The notes: a model not told the origin generated them from the letters alone. Counted from the first letter of the stretch, positions 25,230-35,494 are shown. The stretch: DNA of 64,000 nucleotides from JAVBLP01 sp031553505 (GCA_031553505.1 JAVBLP010000004.1:1-64000), one strand, 5' to 3'. Numbers and translations: made by a program.

Positions 25230-26153
25230 TTATTCAAACAGCCATGTCGAAACATATCTTTCGCCCGTATCGCATAAAACGGTTACTATATTTTTACCTT
25301 TCGCTTCCGGGCGCGCGGCTATCTGCAAAGCCGCCCACAGGTTTGCGCCGGAAGATATGCCGGCAAGCATGCCTTCTTCTTTGGCAAGCTTTTTTGAAGC
25401 ATTGCCCGCGTCAGCCGCATCAACCCGTATTATTTCGTCTATTATTTTAGTATCCAATGTATCGGGCACAAAACCTGCTCCTATGCCCTGTATTTTATGG
25501 GGCGCGGCTTTTCCGCCGGATAAAACCGGCGAATCTTTTGGTTCAACCGCGATTATTTTAACTTGCGGATTCTTTTCTTTTAAATATCCGCCCACTCCGG
25601 AAAGAGTGCCGCCTGTCCCTACGCCTGCGATAAAATAATCGATTTTGCCGGATAAAGCGTCCCATATTTCAACGGCAGTCGTTTTTTTGTGCATAGCCGG
25701 ATTTGCCGGATTTTTAAACTGCTGCGGCATAAAGCTGTCCGGGTTATTTTTTAAAATCTCTTCGGCTTTCGCAATCGCGCCGGACATGCCTTTTGCACCT
25801 TCCGTAAGTACAACTTCCGCGCCAAGCATTTTAAGCAAAGCTATTCTTTCCTTGCTCATAGTTTCGGGCATTGTAAGGATAAGTTTATAACCTCTTTGCG
25901 CGCAGACAAATGCAAGCGCAATGCCGGTATTGCCGCTGGTAGGCTCTACTATTATAGTGTTCTTTTTTATCTGCCCTTGCTTTTCTGCGGCTTCAATCAT
26001 CGCAATGCCTATTCTGTCTTTTACGCTTGAAAGCGGGTTAAAAAATTCCGCTTTGACAAAAACCGTACCGCCGGATTTATCCGCAAGCTTATTAATTTTG
26101 ATAAGCGGCGTATTGCCCACCGTTTCAATAATGTTATTGTAAACTTTTGCCAT
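25230..26153 (-). CDS. cysK: Cysteine synthase (O-acetylserine sulfhydrylase)
   Basis: A 307-residue PLP enzyme of fold type II that makes cysteine from O-acetylserine and sulfide. Motifs are NTPLIKIN, the PLP lysine in SSVKDRIG, the substrate loop PTSGNTGIALA, QFKNPANPA and the phosphate-binding GTGGTLSGVGGYLK, with SSGANLWAAL near the end. Its start lies 11 bases after metY, so both belong to one transcript driven from the Rrf2 side. A structured repeat element begins just after its stop. Confidence 0.95.
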   Translation of the reverse strand: MAKVYNNIIETVGNTPLIKINKLADKSGGTVFVKAEFFNPLSSVKDRIGIAMIEAAEKQGQIKKNTIIVEPTSGNTGIALAFVCAQRGYKLILTMPETMSKERIALLKMLGAEVVLTEGAKGMSGAIAKAEEILKNNPDSFMPQQFKNPANPAMHKKTTAVEIWDALSGKIDYFIAGVGTGGTLSGVGGYLKEKNPQVKIIAVEPKDSPVLSGGKAAPHKIQGIGAGFVPDTLDTKIIDEIIRVDAADAGNASKKLAKEEGMLAGISSGANLWAALQIAARPEAKGKNIVTVLCDTGERYVSTWLFE

Positions 26154-26164
26154 AATCTGCCTCT

Positions 26165-27454
26165 TTATTTTTGGGATTTTTGCAGCGCATTATCCAAATC
26201 TTTAATTATATCGTTAACGTTTTCCAAACCGACGGAAAGCCTTATATAATCCGGAGTAACTCCGGCGGCAAGCTGCTCCCGCGCGCTAAGCTGCGAATGC
26301 GTTGTCGTAGCCGGATGTATCACAAGGGTTTTGGCATCGCACATATTAGCAAGGTGTATGGCAAGCTCTACCGATTCAATAAATTTTTTGCCCGCGGCGC
26401 TGCCGCCTTTTATGCCGAATCCGATTATTGAACTTCCGTAACCACCGAGATATTTTTTTGCTTTTTCGTATTCCGGGCTGCTTTCAAGCCCCGGGTATTT
26501 TACCCATGAAACAAAAGGGTGTTTTTCAAGAAACCGCGCGACTTTTAAAGCGTTTTGGCAATGCCTTTCTATCCTTACATGCAGCGACTCCATACCCTGT
26601 AAAAGTAAAAACGCGTTAAACGGCGATAATGCGGGCCCGGTATCCCTGAGCAAAACCGCTCTCGCTTTCATAATATATGCAAGATTGCCGAACGCTTCGG
26701 TAAAATTTAATCCGTGATAACCGGGGTCCGGCTCGGAAATAAGCGGAAATTTACCGTTTTTCCAGTTAAACTTTCCGCTGTCCGCTATCAAACCGCCGAG
26801 CGCCGTTCCGTGGCCGCCGATAAATTTAGTTGCGGAATAAACAACAATATCCGCACCAAAGTCCGCAGGCCTTAAAAGATAGGGAGCCAAAGTGTTATCA
26901 ACAATTAACGGTATGGAATTATCATGCGCTATTTTGGCGAGCTGCTCGATATCCGCGATATCAACATTCGGGTTGCCGATAGTTTCCGCGTAAATTGCTT
27001 TGGTTTTGGAGTTAACTGCTTTCTTAAACGCTTCAAAAGCGCCCGCTTTTACAAAATTAACTTTTATGCCGTACCTTTTAAATACATTGCTAAACAATGT
27101 GCGCGTTCCGCCGTAAAGATTATCCGCGGAAACTATTTCATCGCCGTTTTTGGCAATATTTAAAACCGCGTTTGTCACGGCAGCCGCCCCGCTTGAAAAC
27201 GACAAAGCGCCCGCGCAGCCGTCAAGCAAAGCAATTCTTTTTTCAAGAACGGCGTTTGTGGGATTTGTAAGCCTTGTGTAAATATTTCCGGCTTCTTTTA
27301 AGTCAAACAGGTTTTTAGCGTGTTCGGTATCGTTAAACTTATATGAAACGGTCTGGTATATAGGCACGGCAACCGATCCCGTAACCGGATCAGGTTCCTG
27401 CCCTCCGTGTACTAAAATGCTTTCTTTTTCAAGCTTATAATCAATTTTTGACAT
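26165..27454 (-). CDS. metY: O-acetylhomoserine sulfhydrylase, first copy
   Basis: A 429-residue Cys/Met-metabolism PLP enzyme. Its length and insertions fit O-acetylhomoserine (thiol)-lyase rather than cystathionine synthase. Motifs are ESILVHGGQEPDPVTGS, the SYKFNDTEHA stretch, YTRLTNPTNAVLEKR, the PLP site VYSATKFIGGHG and HPATTTHSQLS. It converts O-acetylhomoserine and sulfide to homocysteine. AAGGAG precedes the ATG. It is transcribed after the Rrf2 regulator and before cysK. A close paralogue lies at 35495-36778. Confidence 0.93.
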   Translation of the reverse strand: MSKIDYKLEKESILVHGGQEPDPVTGSVAVPIYQTVSYKFNDTEHAKNLFDLKEAGNIYTRLTNPTNAVLEKRIALLDGCAGALSFSSGAAAVTNAVLNIAKNGDEIVSADNLYGGTRTLFSNVFKRYGIKVNFVKAGAFEAFKKAVNSKTKAIYAETIGNPNVDIADIEQLAKIAHDNSIPLIVDNTLAPYLLRPADFGADIVVYSATKFIGGHGTALGGLIADSGKFNWKNGKFPLISEPDPGYHGLNFTEAFGNLAYIMKARAVLLRDTGPALSPFNAFLLLQGMESLHVRIERHCQNALKVARFLEKHPFVSWVKYPGLESSPEYEKAKKYLGGYGSSIIGFGIKGGSAAGKKFIESVELAIHLANMCDAKTLVIHPATTTHSQLSAREQLAAGVTPDYIRLSVGLENVNDIIKDLDNALQKSQK

Positions 27455-27586
27455 ATGTTTATCTCCTTGAGATATCTAATAAAGCCTTTACGGGGCAATC
27501 CATACAGCTAAAAAAGATATTTTATTTATCCGGATTGCCTCAAAACCTGCCAACAGGAACAAATTTTCCGCAATGACAACAGTAAT

Positions 27587-28033
27587 TTAAATTACAAAAT
27601 CTAATATTTTTGAAACCGGCTCTTTTTCGTCACGCATTCGCATTATGTTTTCAAAAGTTATGTTTTCCATGCTTTTGTAAAACGTATCCGCTACATTTTT
27701 CCAGACATCGCGCATTACGCAGCCTTTTTTTTCACAGTTTCCGCTTTTACCGGAACAATCGACAAAACAGCCTCCGTCTTCCTCCAAAACCTTTACGACC
27801 TGTGAAAGCGTTATTTCGGAAGGCGCCCTGGAAAGAGAAAAGCCTCCGTTTTTGCCTCTGGCGCTTTTTACAATCCCGGCATCAATAAGCAATAAAAGGA
27901 TGTTCTGCAGGTATTTTTCCGAAATATTTTGATGTTTCGCGATTACGCTTACCGGAAGAAGCTGCTTTTCATAGCTGGACGCAAGCTCAAGAAGAGCCCT
28001 CGCGCCGTAACGTGTTTTAGTTGATAATTTCAT
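27587..28033 (-). CDS. Rrf2 family transcriptional regulator
   Basis: A 148-residue Rrf2 regulator. The N-terminal winged helix (MKLSTKTRYGARALLELA) is followed by AKHQNISEKYLQNIL and the wing ARGKNGGFSLSR. Residues about 92-107 carry four cysteines (CFVDCSGKSGNC then KGC) in the position where IscR and related members bind an Fe-S cluster. It may sense iron-sulfur or sulfur status. Its place upstream of metY-cysK suggests a CymR-like role in sulfur amino-acid supply, but this is inference. It has a near-consensus promoter, and AGGA before the ATG. Confidence 0.9.
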   Translation of the reverse strand: MKLSTKTRYGARALLELASSYEKQLLPVSVIAKHQNISEKYLQNILLLLIDAGIVKSARGKNGGFSLSRAPSEITLSQVVKVLEEDGGCFVDCSGKSGNCEKKGCVMRDVWKNVADTFYKSMENITFENIMRMRDEKEPVSKILDFVI

Positions 28034-28066
28034 AAATTCCTATATGTAAGTGTTTTAGTTAGGATT

Positions 28067-28095
28067 ATGATACACAAATGATTTAAAAATGTCAA
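28067..28095 (-). promoter_or_regulatory. Strong sigma70 promoter of the Rrf2 gene
   Basis: On the minus strand, TTGACA (28090-28095), a 17-base spacer and TATCAT (28067-28072). The stretch between the -10 box and the ATG at 28033 is AT-rich and could hold an Rrf2 operator, but no clear palindrome was found. Confidence 0.75.
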
Positions 28096-28133
28096 CTGAT
28101 AGACGGTGTAAAATACAACTTGATTTGTGTTAT

Positions 28134-31100
28134 TTATGCCGCGGCAAGCATTTCTTTTGATGCGGGCACGTTTGCGGGCGCAAAATGTTTTTTGCCTTTA
28201 AACATTTGGGTAGGTATTTCCGAAAAACCGAGATAAGAAGCTTCCAGATTATCTTTAATGGCTTGCACTATATTATATGCCTGATAATTATCATCTTCCG
28301 CCAATGAAGCTATATTATTTTCAAGCTCTTCAAGAATCATTTCGTGGATCAAAGTGCCTATCTGCGTTGATGTTTTAGTTTCTATGCCGCTGTTTTTAAA
28401 AACCTTCCTTGCGTAAACGGTACCCTTATTTGAAATATCGGAAAGGTTAGTATTAACAACAACGATGTCATGGAATTTTCTTTTAAATAACATTTTTCCC
28501 ACGGCGCCGTCAGCGCCGCCTTCATGATGCTCATCGCCGCTAAACATTACATACCTGGCATTAGTGCCGTTTCTTATAGTGGCGGCAACAGCAATGTCTT
28601 TTCCGCCGGTATTTTTGTAAATATTAATGGTAGTTCTGCCGTTTTTTGCGACAATAAGGTCAATTTTAGAATCTTTAAACTCCGGAGAATTTTTTATTTT
28701 GCTGTCAATAAGGTCCGCGAGGCTGTCCCTTATATGCGTAACCCTTATAGGCGAAAGCGCGTAACGCACCTTACTCTCTCCTTTTTCCCCTGTGGCAACA
28801 AGCTTTTTGTATTCTCCCGATAGGATACCTCTGATATCGTCCGCGTTCGTAAGAACAAGCTTATTCCTCGCGTCCTCTTCTGCTTCTGAAAAAATTATTC
28901 TGGAATACTCTAAAAGCGAAATAATTTTCAGCATTTCTATGTATTCGCCGTCATCCAGCGAAGCTTTTAAGTTTTTATTAAAGTAATAATTTCCGGTTAT
29001 TTTTAAAACTTCAAGGACTTCTTTAAGTGAATATCTCCCCCATGTTTCAACAAGTTCTTCTTTTGTCCGCAGGTTCGCGTCCGCCGTTTCTTTCAGCAGT
29101 TTAATAAGTTTACTGTCATCATTATAGTCAGCCAAAGCCGCCAAAACAGTTTCCCTGTATGTTTTAGCGCCGTTTGTTTTACGGATAAAATCCTGAAATA
29201 CGTTATCAAAAACGGTATCGGCGTCAAAAGTATATTTTCTTATATTTCTTATCATGTCGATGCCGATTTCAGCGTTTGAAACCTCCTGAAACTCTTTATC
29301 TTCAAAAAAGCCGTACTCGCCGGGCTTATCCGGATTTTCTTTCCACTCATACTTTATTCTTCCGTCCTGAACGTAGAAAACAAGGTTTTCTTTAATAATG
29401 GAAGGAAGTTCGTCAAAACGCACCATTAAAGCGCCTTTTTGGTTGCCGGTAATAATAACGGGGTTTGCCATTTCATAAAAATTGAGAACATTAAAAATTT
29501 CCTTCATTTCAGGAGAGAAAGGTTTTCTTCTTTCGGCAATATTTTCATCTATATCCGCAAAAACTTTTATTTTTGCGACTTCATCCATATTTCTTTTAAA
29601 ATTCGCCGAAACGCGGGTATACCCGTTCGCGTCTATACTGAAATTAAGCTTTTTGCCTTTCGGGCTCATAAACTTTATGCCTTTTTGCGTCACAACTGGC
29701 ATTGCCTTACTCCTTACGGCGTAAATCATAGCCGCCCTCGCAGCAGGATTATCCCAGGCATCTATGCTTTTAAGAAAATCTTTAAATTCAAGAAGGGTTT
29801 TTTCATTAAATAAATCCGGCGCGTTTTGAAAGTACTCGATTTTTCCGGAAATGAGCCGCATTTCAGCTTCAAAACCTTTTAAAACGGCATCAACATACTT
29901 GCCGGTGCTTTCGGGAGGCACCGATATGTTAAATTTATCGTTCCAAACGCTGCCGTCAAACACTTTAAGCGGATTTCCTTTAAAAACAAACGGAGTGAAA
30001 TCCGTAGAAGGATTTGAACTTTCCGCAAGCGAAATACTTTCAAACTTCAACAGCTTGTTAAATTTAAGCGCGGGGGCTTCCGACAAAAACCACTCACAAA
30101 GAACACTTTCAGCTTTTTCAATATCAAAACCGTCTTTTACAATATAATAACACTGGGTCAAAAGCGTTCCTTCAATCTCTTCCGTAACAAAATACACATC
30201 TATGCCTGCCGCTGCGGCAATACTGCTGTACGCCTCTCTGCCTTTTATGCTGTTTTCTGACAGCAGCGCCGAAACCTCTGCTTTGCTTACGGGGATAAAT
30301 TCAAAAACATTAATGCCGTATTCCGCCATTTCGCGCGCCTTTTGCTCATCGCGTAAAGCATCCACGGAAAAGATCAACGCTGTCGAGTCCGCAAATTTTG
30401 TATCTTTTAAAAACTGCCTGAAAGGATATCCGTCCCTTGAAGCAAACAGGCTTTTTGTTTCAAATTTCAGTTTATCCCATATTTTAGGGGAAAGTATGCC
30501 GGGATTTGCGGCAAGCTTGTAAACAGCGCGTGACGCGTCATCGCGGCGGCGCACTGCGATAACATCTATGCCGTTTCTAATATAAACGTATCTTACGCCG
30601 ATACCGGCAAGCTTTTTCCTGCCTGATTCGGAAGGTTTGTTTATGCCCCTGTACCCGCCGCCGGCCTTACCGTCAAATATATCTTTTTTAGTTAAAAACC
30701 CGTCAACTTCTTTTTCAAGCCCGTTGCCGTTCCACGCGAAAACAATATTAAACATATCCTGAAAACGCTGTCCTGAAACTTCCTGAACAAAATCTATGGT
30801 TGAACGCCGCCAGTTCATGCGGTTTTCATTATCTTTAACCGGATTGGTTATAAGGATTTTATCCGCGGAAGAATTCGCAGCGATTGCGCCGGAAAGATCT
30901 TTATCGGCTATTTGTATGCCAAAACTTGATACCCAGCTGCAAAGCCCGGCAACTATAACTTTGGCGTTTTTAACGGATTCTTTGATTCTGGACTGCGTTT
31001 TAATATCCTCAAAAACATATCCTACGCGTTTTGCGTCCCAAAATCTTCTGTACATTCCGCCTTTTAAGCTGTTATCGGAATGTGAAAAATAACTTTGTCC

Positions 31101-34100
31101 GGCTTTTTCCACCCCGCCGACCATTTCAACAGTCATGATATTTCCAAACGGCATGTCGGAAACCGCCACGGAACCTACGCCCAAAAGCCCCGCAAAATCT
31201 TTCATTGCGGCATATATGCCGTCAGGATTCATGTATCCTTCGCCGTAGCCCATATTATCCAGCACCATCGCTTCAAATAAAAGATTTTTCAGGCTGTTAT
31301 TCTTTATTTCAAAACCGCTGTCATCAAGATATTCGGCATAGTAAGTAACTTTATTCCAAAACTCGCCAAATTCTTTATCCAGCCCTTTTTCAGAAGCAGC
31401 TTTTTTTAAAGGTTTTTCGTGCGTTTTAACTTTATCGTACAGTTTTCCGCTTTCATCAAAACGAATGCGCATAAAATCAGAGATAATATTTTTTAACGGG
31501 GCTTTACTGTCTTCCAAAAACGCGGCGGAAGTTATAAAATTTACGATATCGCCCTGCGCGGGAGACAAGACGCCGTACTTCTCCGCATTAAAGCCTCTGC
31601 ATAAATTTGAACTGCCTCCGTCATCGCTTCTCGGCATAAGCCCAGCAACCGCGCCCGACAGGTTAAAATTTTCAGAATGCAGTATATTTTCCGCCACGCC
31701 GCCGCCAGACATCATAAACACCGAGTAATCCGAAATCCAGTTTTCTTCTTTTGCTCCGGCAGAGCCGAGATTGCCCATGATAAAGCGTACGGAGCCGGTA
31801 AGTTTTTCAACGCGTTTGCGGGATTTTGACAAGCCGCCTTTTTCAATTAAATCAATATCGCTTAAAATCCCTGAAACGTCTTTGCCGGTAATTTTATTGA
31901 GGTTTTGCGCGAACGCAAAAACAAAAGCTTTAAACGCCTCCGCGTACGCGAAATTATCCGATTCGGTATCAACGCCGTCAAAAAGAATGTTTGCCGCAAA
32001 CATGATATCTTTATCGCTGATTTTTGAAAAAACCCCGAAAACAGCGGTTTTTGTGCCTACTGGCGTTTCAGGATTTCTCAACACATCCAAAGCTGCGGCA
32101 ATATAAGCAAATCTTTCTTTTCTCGGCGCGCTTTCAAGATTAGCTTTGTAATTACCGATATCGCGGCGTATAAGAAATTCCGCGTCCTGCCTTTTGTAAT
32201 CGAAAAGCACGCTTGATGCGTATAATTTTAAAGATAATCCGTTTGCGTTAGAAGATTCCATATTAAACGAAAATAAAGCGGAATCTCCTGAAAAGGCGCT
32301 GTTTCTATTTTCTTCTTTTATAATCCTTTGCAACGCGCTTTCCGATTCAGTGGATTTAAAATTTTTCAGCCTTAAAACCGCCTGCTGCCTGAGCCAGAAC
32401 ATTCCCTCAACGCCTTGTTTTTTCTTTATTATGCCGCCATCGGCAATTTCGATAAAAAAATCCCGCGCCGCGTTAAAAGATTCCGGGCTGCGCGCCGCAA
32501 TATCCGCAACAGCTTTCATAAGCACGTTTTGGTATATGGCCACTCTTCTGAGATATTCCGCTTTATCGTTGTATTCTTTTTCATACTTTGCGATTTTGGC
32601 AGGGTCTTTTTCATTCAGGGCGGACAAAAACAGCCATTCAGACTTTTTTAAACCTACGGGATCCGCCATTTCGGAAAATAAGTAACGCGACATTGAAAGC
32701 ATTTCTTTGAAATCCTGCGTATCCGCATATTCCGAAGAAATTTGCGTCGCGACAATGCTGCGTATAAGTTTATTTTCCATTTCTTCCTGGTTATTAACGC
32801 CGAATTTTTTATTAATAAAATACTCTATTATTTCTTCCGACTGTTTTTTTAAAGCTGTTTTTGCCGCAGGTTTCAAATTTTCCGGAAGGTTTTTAAAATA
32901 ACTCTCTTTTAAATTTACGAAAGACATATCTTCAAAATTGTAGTTTCTGTGAGGCAGTTTTTCCACGGCATATTTAAAAATATATTTTTCAGATAATGAG
33001 GTATTTTCATAATCGCCAAGATAAGCGGAAATGTCTCCTTTTATACTGCCGTATACCGAATCAAAATTTTCGGCAAAGTTATTGATATCGGTAAAAATAA
33101 CAGGTTTTATGCCGTATTTCCGCAACAGCTTATTCATGCGGCTTTTAGCTTTATCAACCTTTCTTTCATAGCTTTTGGGAATAAAAGCTTCGTTGATTAT
33201 TTCGGCAAAGACGGATGCCGCCGCCGATACTTTTTCCCTGAAAACCGCCTTTTCGGCTTCACCTGCCTGATTGTACAGTTTTTTTGCCCCGTTAAGCTTT
33301 AAATAAAAGGAATCGTATGTTTTCAAAATTTCCGGAATTTTAAAGCTAAAATCCCCGTTATCTTCAATTTGAGACATTGAGGCTTTATACAATTCAAAAC
33401 GCGCCTGGAACCAGTCCAGCTCATTTTTCAGTTTTTCAAATTTTAAAGGAGTTTTTAACTGGAATTTATACCCTTCATATACGCTTTTAAAGCTTTTTAA
33501 CACCTGATACATCATTTTTTTAGTGTTATCCGTATTTTTAGAAACCTTATACGTGTTTTCAAATTTGCCTGATTTTGTGTTGATTTCCACATCTACTATA
33601 TATGAAGAAAAACTTTTTTGAACCGACTTTATAACCACGGATTCAATCCGGTTTTCCGGAGAAAGCTCTTTGTTTATTTCGCCAGCCAGGCTTTTAATAT
33701 ACTCCGCGTACATTGCTTTTTTGCCGGCCTCCGGAGTTTTTTCAAAATAATCTACAGCGCTGTAATTTAGAAGAAGAGAACAAAAAGCGGCGGTTTTAAG
33801 GATGCCGTTTTCAATCATCATCGGTTCAAAATTTCTTAATGTCTGCATTGCCGATGACAATATGCCGGCCTGAAAAAGAATAGTATTTTTATATAAGAGT
33901 TCGCTCTTTTGCACGTCTGAATTAATATTCGGAGTTAAAACAATATAAGAAACCTTTCTATTTTTTAGTATGCCGGCAAGAGCTTCGCTGTGATAACCGC
34001 CCGTAACAAGAATTTTTACGGTTGAAGCATATTTAAACGCGTCGCTGAGTTGATGGCTGTCGGGATTTGCCTGCCTGGTTTTACCGGTGCCGATGCCTGC

Positions 34101-35360
34101 GTTTTTTATGAAAATATCATTTCTGTCATTATTAATATCATAATGCTTCTTTGAATGGTTAAAATACTCTACAACTTCAGCGGGCAGTCCGGTGCCCGTA
34201 AACTTGTTGAATAAAGTAAAGAAATCCCCGTTTTGCCGCTTAAGCTTTTCGTATTCGTAAGAATAAATTTTGCCTTCCATAAGCTTTTTGGCGTAATACA
34301 TGGTCTGCAGGAAAGAGACTGCCTGAAGCTGAAGGCTTGTTTCCGCCTGCGCGTTTAAAATCTCCCAGAAAAGCGCGTCTTCTTCCTTTAGCAAACTGAC
34401 AACATTGATATCGCGGTTAAGCTTTCTCTGCTTAAAGTACGCGCTCAAATAAAAATTCCTGTAGGAATAATCCCCGTACTTTTCGGCAAAAGCCTGCATC
34501 TGGTCATTCGCGTTATCTATATCGGCATACTCTTTATAACTGAGCGCGGTTTTAAGAAAATCATTATATTCAATAACGGCTTTGCTTATTTCACTGACGG
34601 AAAATTTATTTTCCAAAAGGTATGCTTTAACGGATTTGTCAAAGTTGGGGTATTTTTCCGGGCAGTCTATGTTGTATTTCTGCGCGTGTCTGAAAAGCGC
34701 TTTGACGTATTCTTTGTGGTTGGGAGAAGCGCTTTTGTCAAAATCATCTTTTTTATTTATGAGACGGACGCTTTTCGGATCCAGAAGTTTCAAAATACTG
34801 TTTTTAGCTTCGCCGTGAAAGGTATTATAAATTTTGAAATTTTGCTCTCTGTTTTCCATTAAATACGCGAGCGTTTTTAAGTTGCCTATATATATATCTT
34901 TATCTTCAAGCGGATACAGAACAACGTCTTTATTCCTTAAAGCAAAGAATTCGGCGCCTGTAATATCGCTGTTTTTAAGGAGATTTTCGCTAAAAGAAGG
35001 GTACCATCCCAATAAATAAAGATTTTTATAGTATTCCAAATCCACATTTTTATATGCGCCCTCAACATATATTTCAACATCTTTGTCGCTCGCGTAAATC
35101 ATTTCTAAAAGCTGATTTATGGCAATCTGGGTATTAAAATCACAGTGCAAATCCTGAATGTTTATTACAAGCGTATCTGAAGAATAGTTTGAAAAATCAG
35201 TTATTTTTGCGTAAGAAGAATCAAAAACGCTTCCCGCTCCGGCAATAGGAGCGGCGGCAAAGCTTTCCTGAACGGAAGAAAATGCCTGCGCCGGAAAAAA
35301 ACCCCAAAGCAGAAACAATGCGCATACAACGGCAATAATTTTACGGACTATTATAATCAT
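28134..35360 (-). CDS. Giant secreted protein (2,408 aa) with esterase/ChaN-like, CofD/YvcK-like and HAD-like regions
   Basis: The protein starts with a signal peptide (VVCALFLLWGFFPAQA), so it is exported. Residues about 60-480 recall the EreA/ChaN/TraB group: INIQDLHCDFNTQ near 68, YVEGAY near 100 and VTGGYHSEAL near 455. Residues about 480-1200 are helical and unrecognised. Residues about 1210-1600 carry CofD/YvcK hallmarks: a SGGG start near 1218, RSDDGGSSN near 1246, then SPAQGDI, AGLCSW near 1477 and ILITNPVKDNEN near 1508. Residues about 1930-2300 resemble a HAD phosphatase: FADIDENIAE (motif I), VIITGNQ (motif II), a GGKD lysine and SGDEHHEGGAD (motif IV). The final 100 residues are unassigned. 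It is a single gene with a promoter that ends 6 bases from the ATG. Substrates are unknown; the domain calls are from motifs only. Confidence 0.8.
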   Translation of the reverse strand: MIIIVRKIIAVVCALFLLWGFFPAQAFSSVQESFAAAPIAGAGSVFDSSYAKITDFSNYSSDTLVINIQDLHCDFNTQIAINQLLEMIYASDKDVEIYVEGAYKNVDLEYYKNLYLLGWYPSFSENLLKNSDITGAEFFALRNKDVVLYPLEDKDIYIGNLKTLAYLMENREQNFKIYNTFHGEAKNSILKLLDPKSVRLINKKDDFDKSASPNHKEYVKALFRHAQKYNIDCPEKYPNFDKSVKAYLLENKFSVSEISKAVIEYNDFLKTALSYKEYADIDNANDQMQAFAEKYGDYSYRNFYLSAYFKQRKLNRDINVVSLLKEEDALFWEILNAQAETSLQLQAVSFLQTMYYAKKLMEGKIYSYEYEKLKRQNGDFFTLFNKFTGTGLPAEVVEYFNHSKKHYDINNDRNDIFIKNAGIGTGKTRQANPDSHQLSDAFKYASTVKILVTGGYHSEALAGILKNRKVSYIVLTPNINSDVQKSELLYKNTILFQAGILSSAMQTLRNFEPMMIENGILKTAAFCSLLLNYSAVDYFEKTPEAGKKAMYAEYIKSLAGEINKELSPENRIESVVIKSVQKSFSSYIVDVEINTKSGKFENTYKVSKNTDNTKKMMYQVLKSFKSVYEGYKFQLKTPLKFEKLKNELDWFQARFELYKASMSQIEDNGDFSFKIPEILKTYDSFYLKLNGAKKLYNQAGEAEKAVFREKVSAAASVFAEIINEAFIPKSYERKVDKAKSRMNKLLRKYGIKPVIFTDINNFAENFDSVYGSIKGDISAYLGDYENTSLSEKYIFKYAVEKLPHRNYNFEDMSFVNLKESYFKNLPENLKPAAKTALKKQSEEIIEYFINKKFGVNNQEEMENKLIRSIVATQISSEYADTQDFKEMLSMSRYLFSEMADPVGLKKSEWLFLSALNEKDPAKIAKYEKEYNDKAEYLRRVAIYQNVLMKAVADIAARSPESFNAARDFFIEIADGGIIKKKQGVEGMFWLRQQAVLRLKNFKSTESESALQRIIKEENRNSAFSGDSALFSFNMESSNANGLSLKLYASSVLFDYKRQDAEFLIRRDIGNYKANLESAPRKERFAYIAAALDVLRNPETPVGTKTAVFGVFSKISDKDIMFAANILFDGVDTESDNFAYAEAFKAFVFAFAQNLNKITGKDVSGILSDIDLIEKGGLSKSRKRVEKLTGSVRFIMGNLGSAGAKEENWISDYSVFMMSGGGVAENILHSENFNLSGAVAGLMPRSDDGGSSNLCRGFNAEKYGVLSPAQGDIVNFITSAAFLEDSKAPLKNIISDFMRIRFDESGKLYDKVKTHEKPLKKAASEKGLDKEFGEFWNKVTYYAEYLDDSGFEIKNNSLKNLLFEAMVLDNMGYGEGYMNPDGIYAAMKDFAGLLGVGSVAVSDMPFGNIMTVEMVGGVEKAGQSYFSHSDNSLKGGMYRRFWDAKRVGYVFEDIKTQSRIKESVKNAKVIVAGLCSWVSSFGIQIADKDLSGAIAANSSADKILITNPVKDNENRMNWRRSTIDFVQEVSGQRFQDMFNIVFAWNGNGLEKEVDGFLTKKDIFDGKAGGGYRGINKPSESGRKKLAGIGVRYVYIRNGIDVIAVRRRDDASRAVYKLAANPGILSPKIWDKLKFETKSLFASRDGYPFRQFLKDTKFADSTALIFSVDALRDEQKAREMAEYGINVFEFIPVSKAEVSALLSENSIKGREAYSSIAAAAGIDVYFVTEEIEGTLLTQCYYIVKDGFDIEKAESVLCEWFLSEAPALKFNKLLKFESISLAESSNPSTDFTPFVFKGNPLKVFDGSVWNDKFNISVPPESTGKYVDAVLKGFEAEMRLISGKIEYFQNAPDLFNEKTLLEFKDFLKSIDAWDNPAARAAMIYAVRSKAMPVVTQKGIKFMSPKGKKLNFSIDANGYTRVSANFKRNMDEVAKIKVFADIDENIAERRKPFSPEMKEIFNVLNFYEMANPVIITGNQKGALMVRFDELPSIIKENLVFYVQDGRIKYEWKENPDKPGEYGFFEDKEFQEVSNAEIGIDMIRNIRKYTFDADTVFDNVFQDFIRKTNGAKTYRETVLAALADYNDDSKLIKLLKETADANLRTKEELVETWGRYSLKEVLEVLKITGNYYFNKNLKASLDDGEYIEMLKIISLLEYSRIIFSEAEEDARNKLVLTNADDIRGILSGEYKKLVATGEKGESKVRYALSPIRVTHIRDSLADLIDSKIKNSPEFKDSKIDLIVAKNGRTTINIYKNTGGKDIAVAATIRNGTNARYVMFSGDEHHEGGADGAVGKMLFKRKFHDIVVVNTNLSDISNKGTVYARKVFKNSGIETKTSTQIGTLIHEMILEELENNIASLAEDDNYQAYNIVQAIKDNLEASYLGFSEIPTQMFKGKKHFAPANVPASKEMLAAA

Positions 35361-35366
35361 AAAATC

Positions 35367-35395
35367 AGTATAGCCTCAAACGGAGTATCCCTCAA
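35367..35395 (-). promoter_or_regulatory. Promoter of the giant gene, probably leaderless
   Basis: On the minus strand, TTGAGG (35390-35395), a 17-base spacer and TATACT (35367-35372). Only 6 bases separate the -10 box from the ATG at 35360, and no Shine-Dalgarno is near the start. Confidence 0.55.
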
Positions 35396-35418
35396 CCACA
35401 TTTATTATTCATTTTTCA

Positions 35419-35470
35419 GTTTGTTTTTAAAAAACAAACCGTGAATGCCGCCTTTAGCGGCGGCATTCAC
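35419..35470 (-). terminator. Rho-independent terminator of the second metY gene
   Basis: A perfect 12-bp GC-rich stem (GTGAATGCCGCC at 35441-35452 and its complement at 35459-35470) has a 6-base loop. On the minus strand it is followed by GGTTTGTTTTTT, which itself forms a second palindrome. It separates metY copy 2 from the giant gene. Confidence 0.85.
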
Positions 35471-35494
35471 AAGGGATATTTTAATTTATATTAT

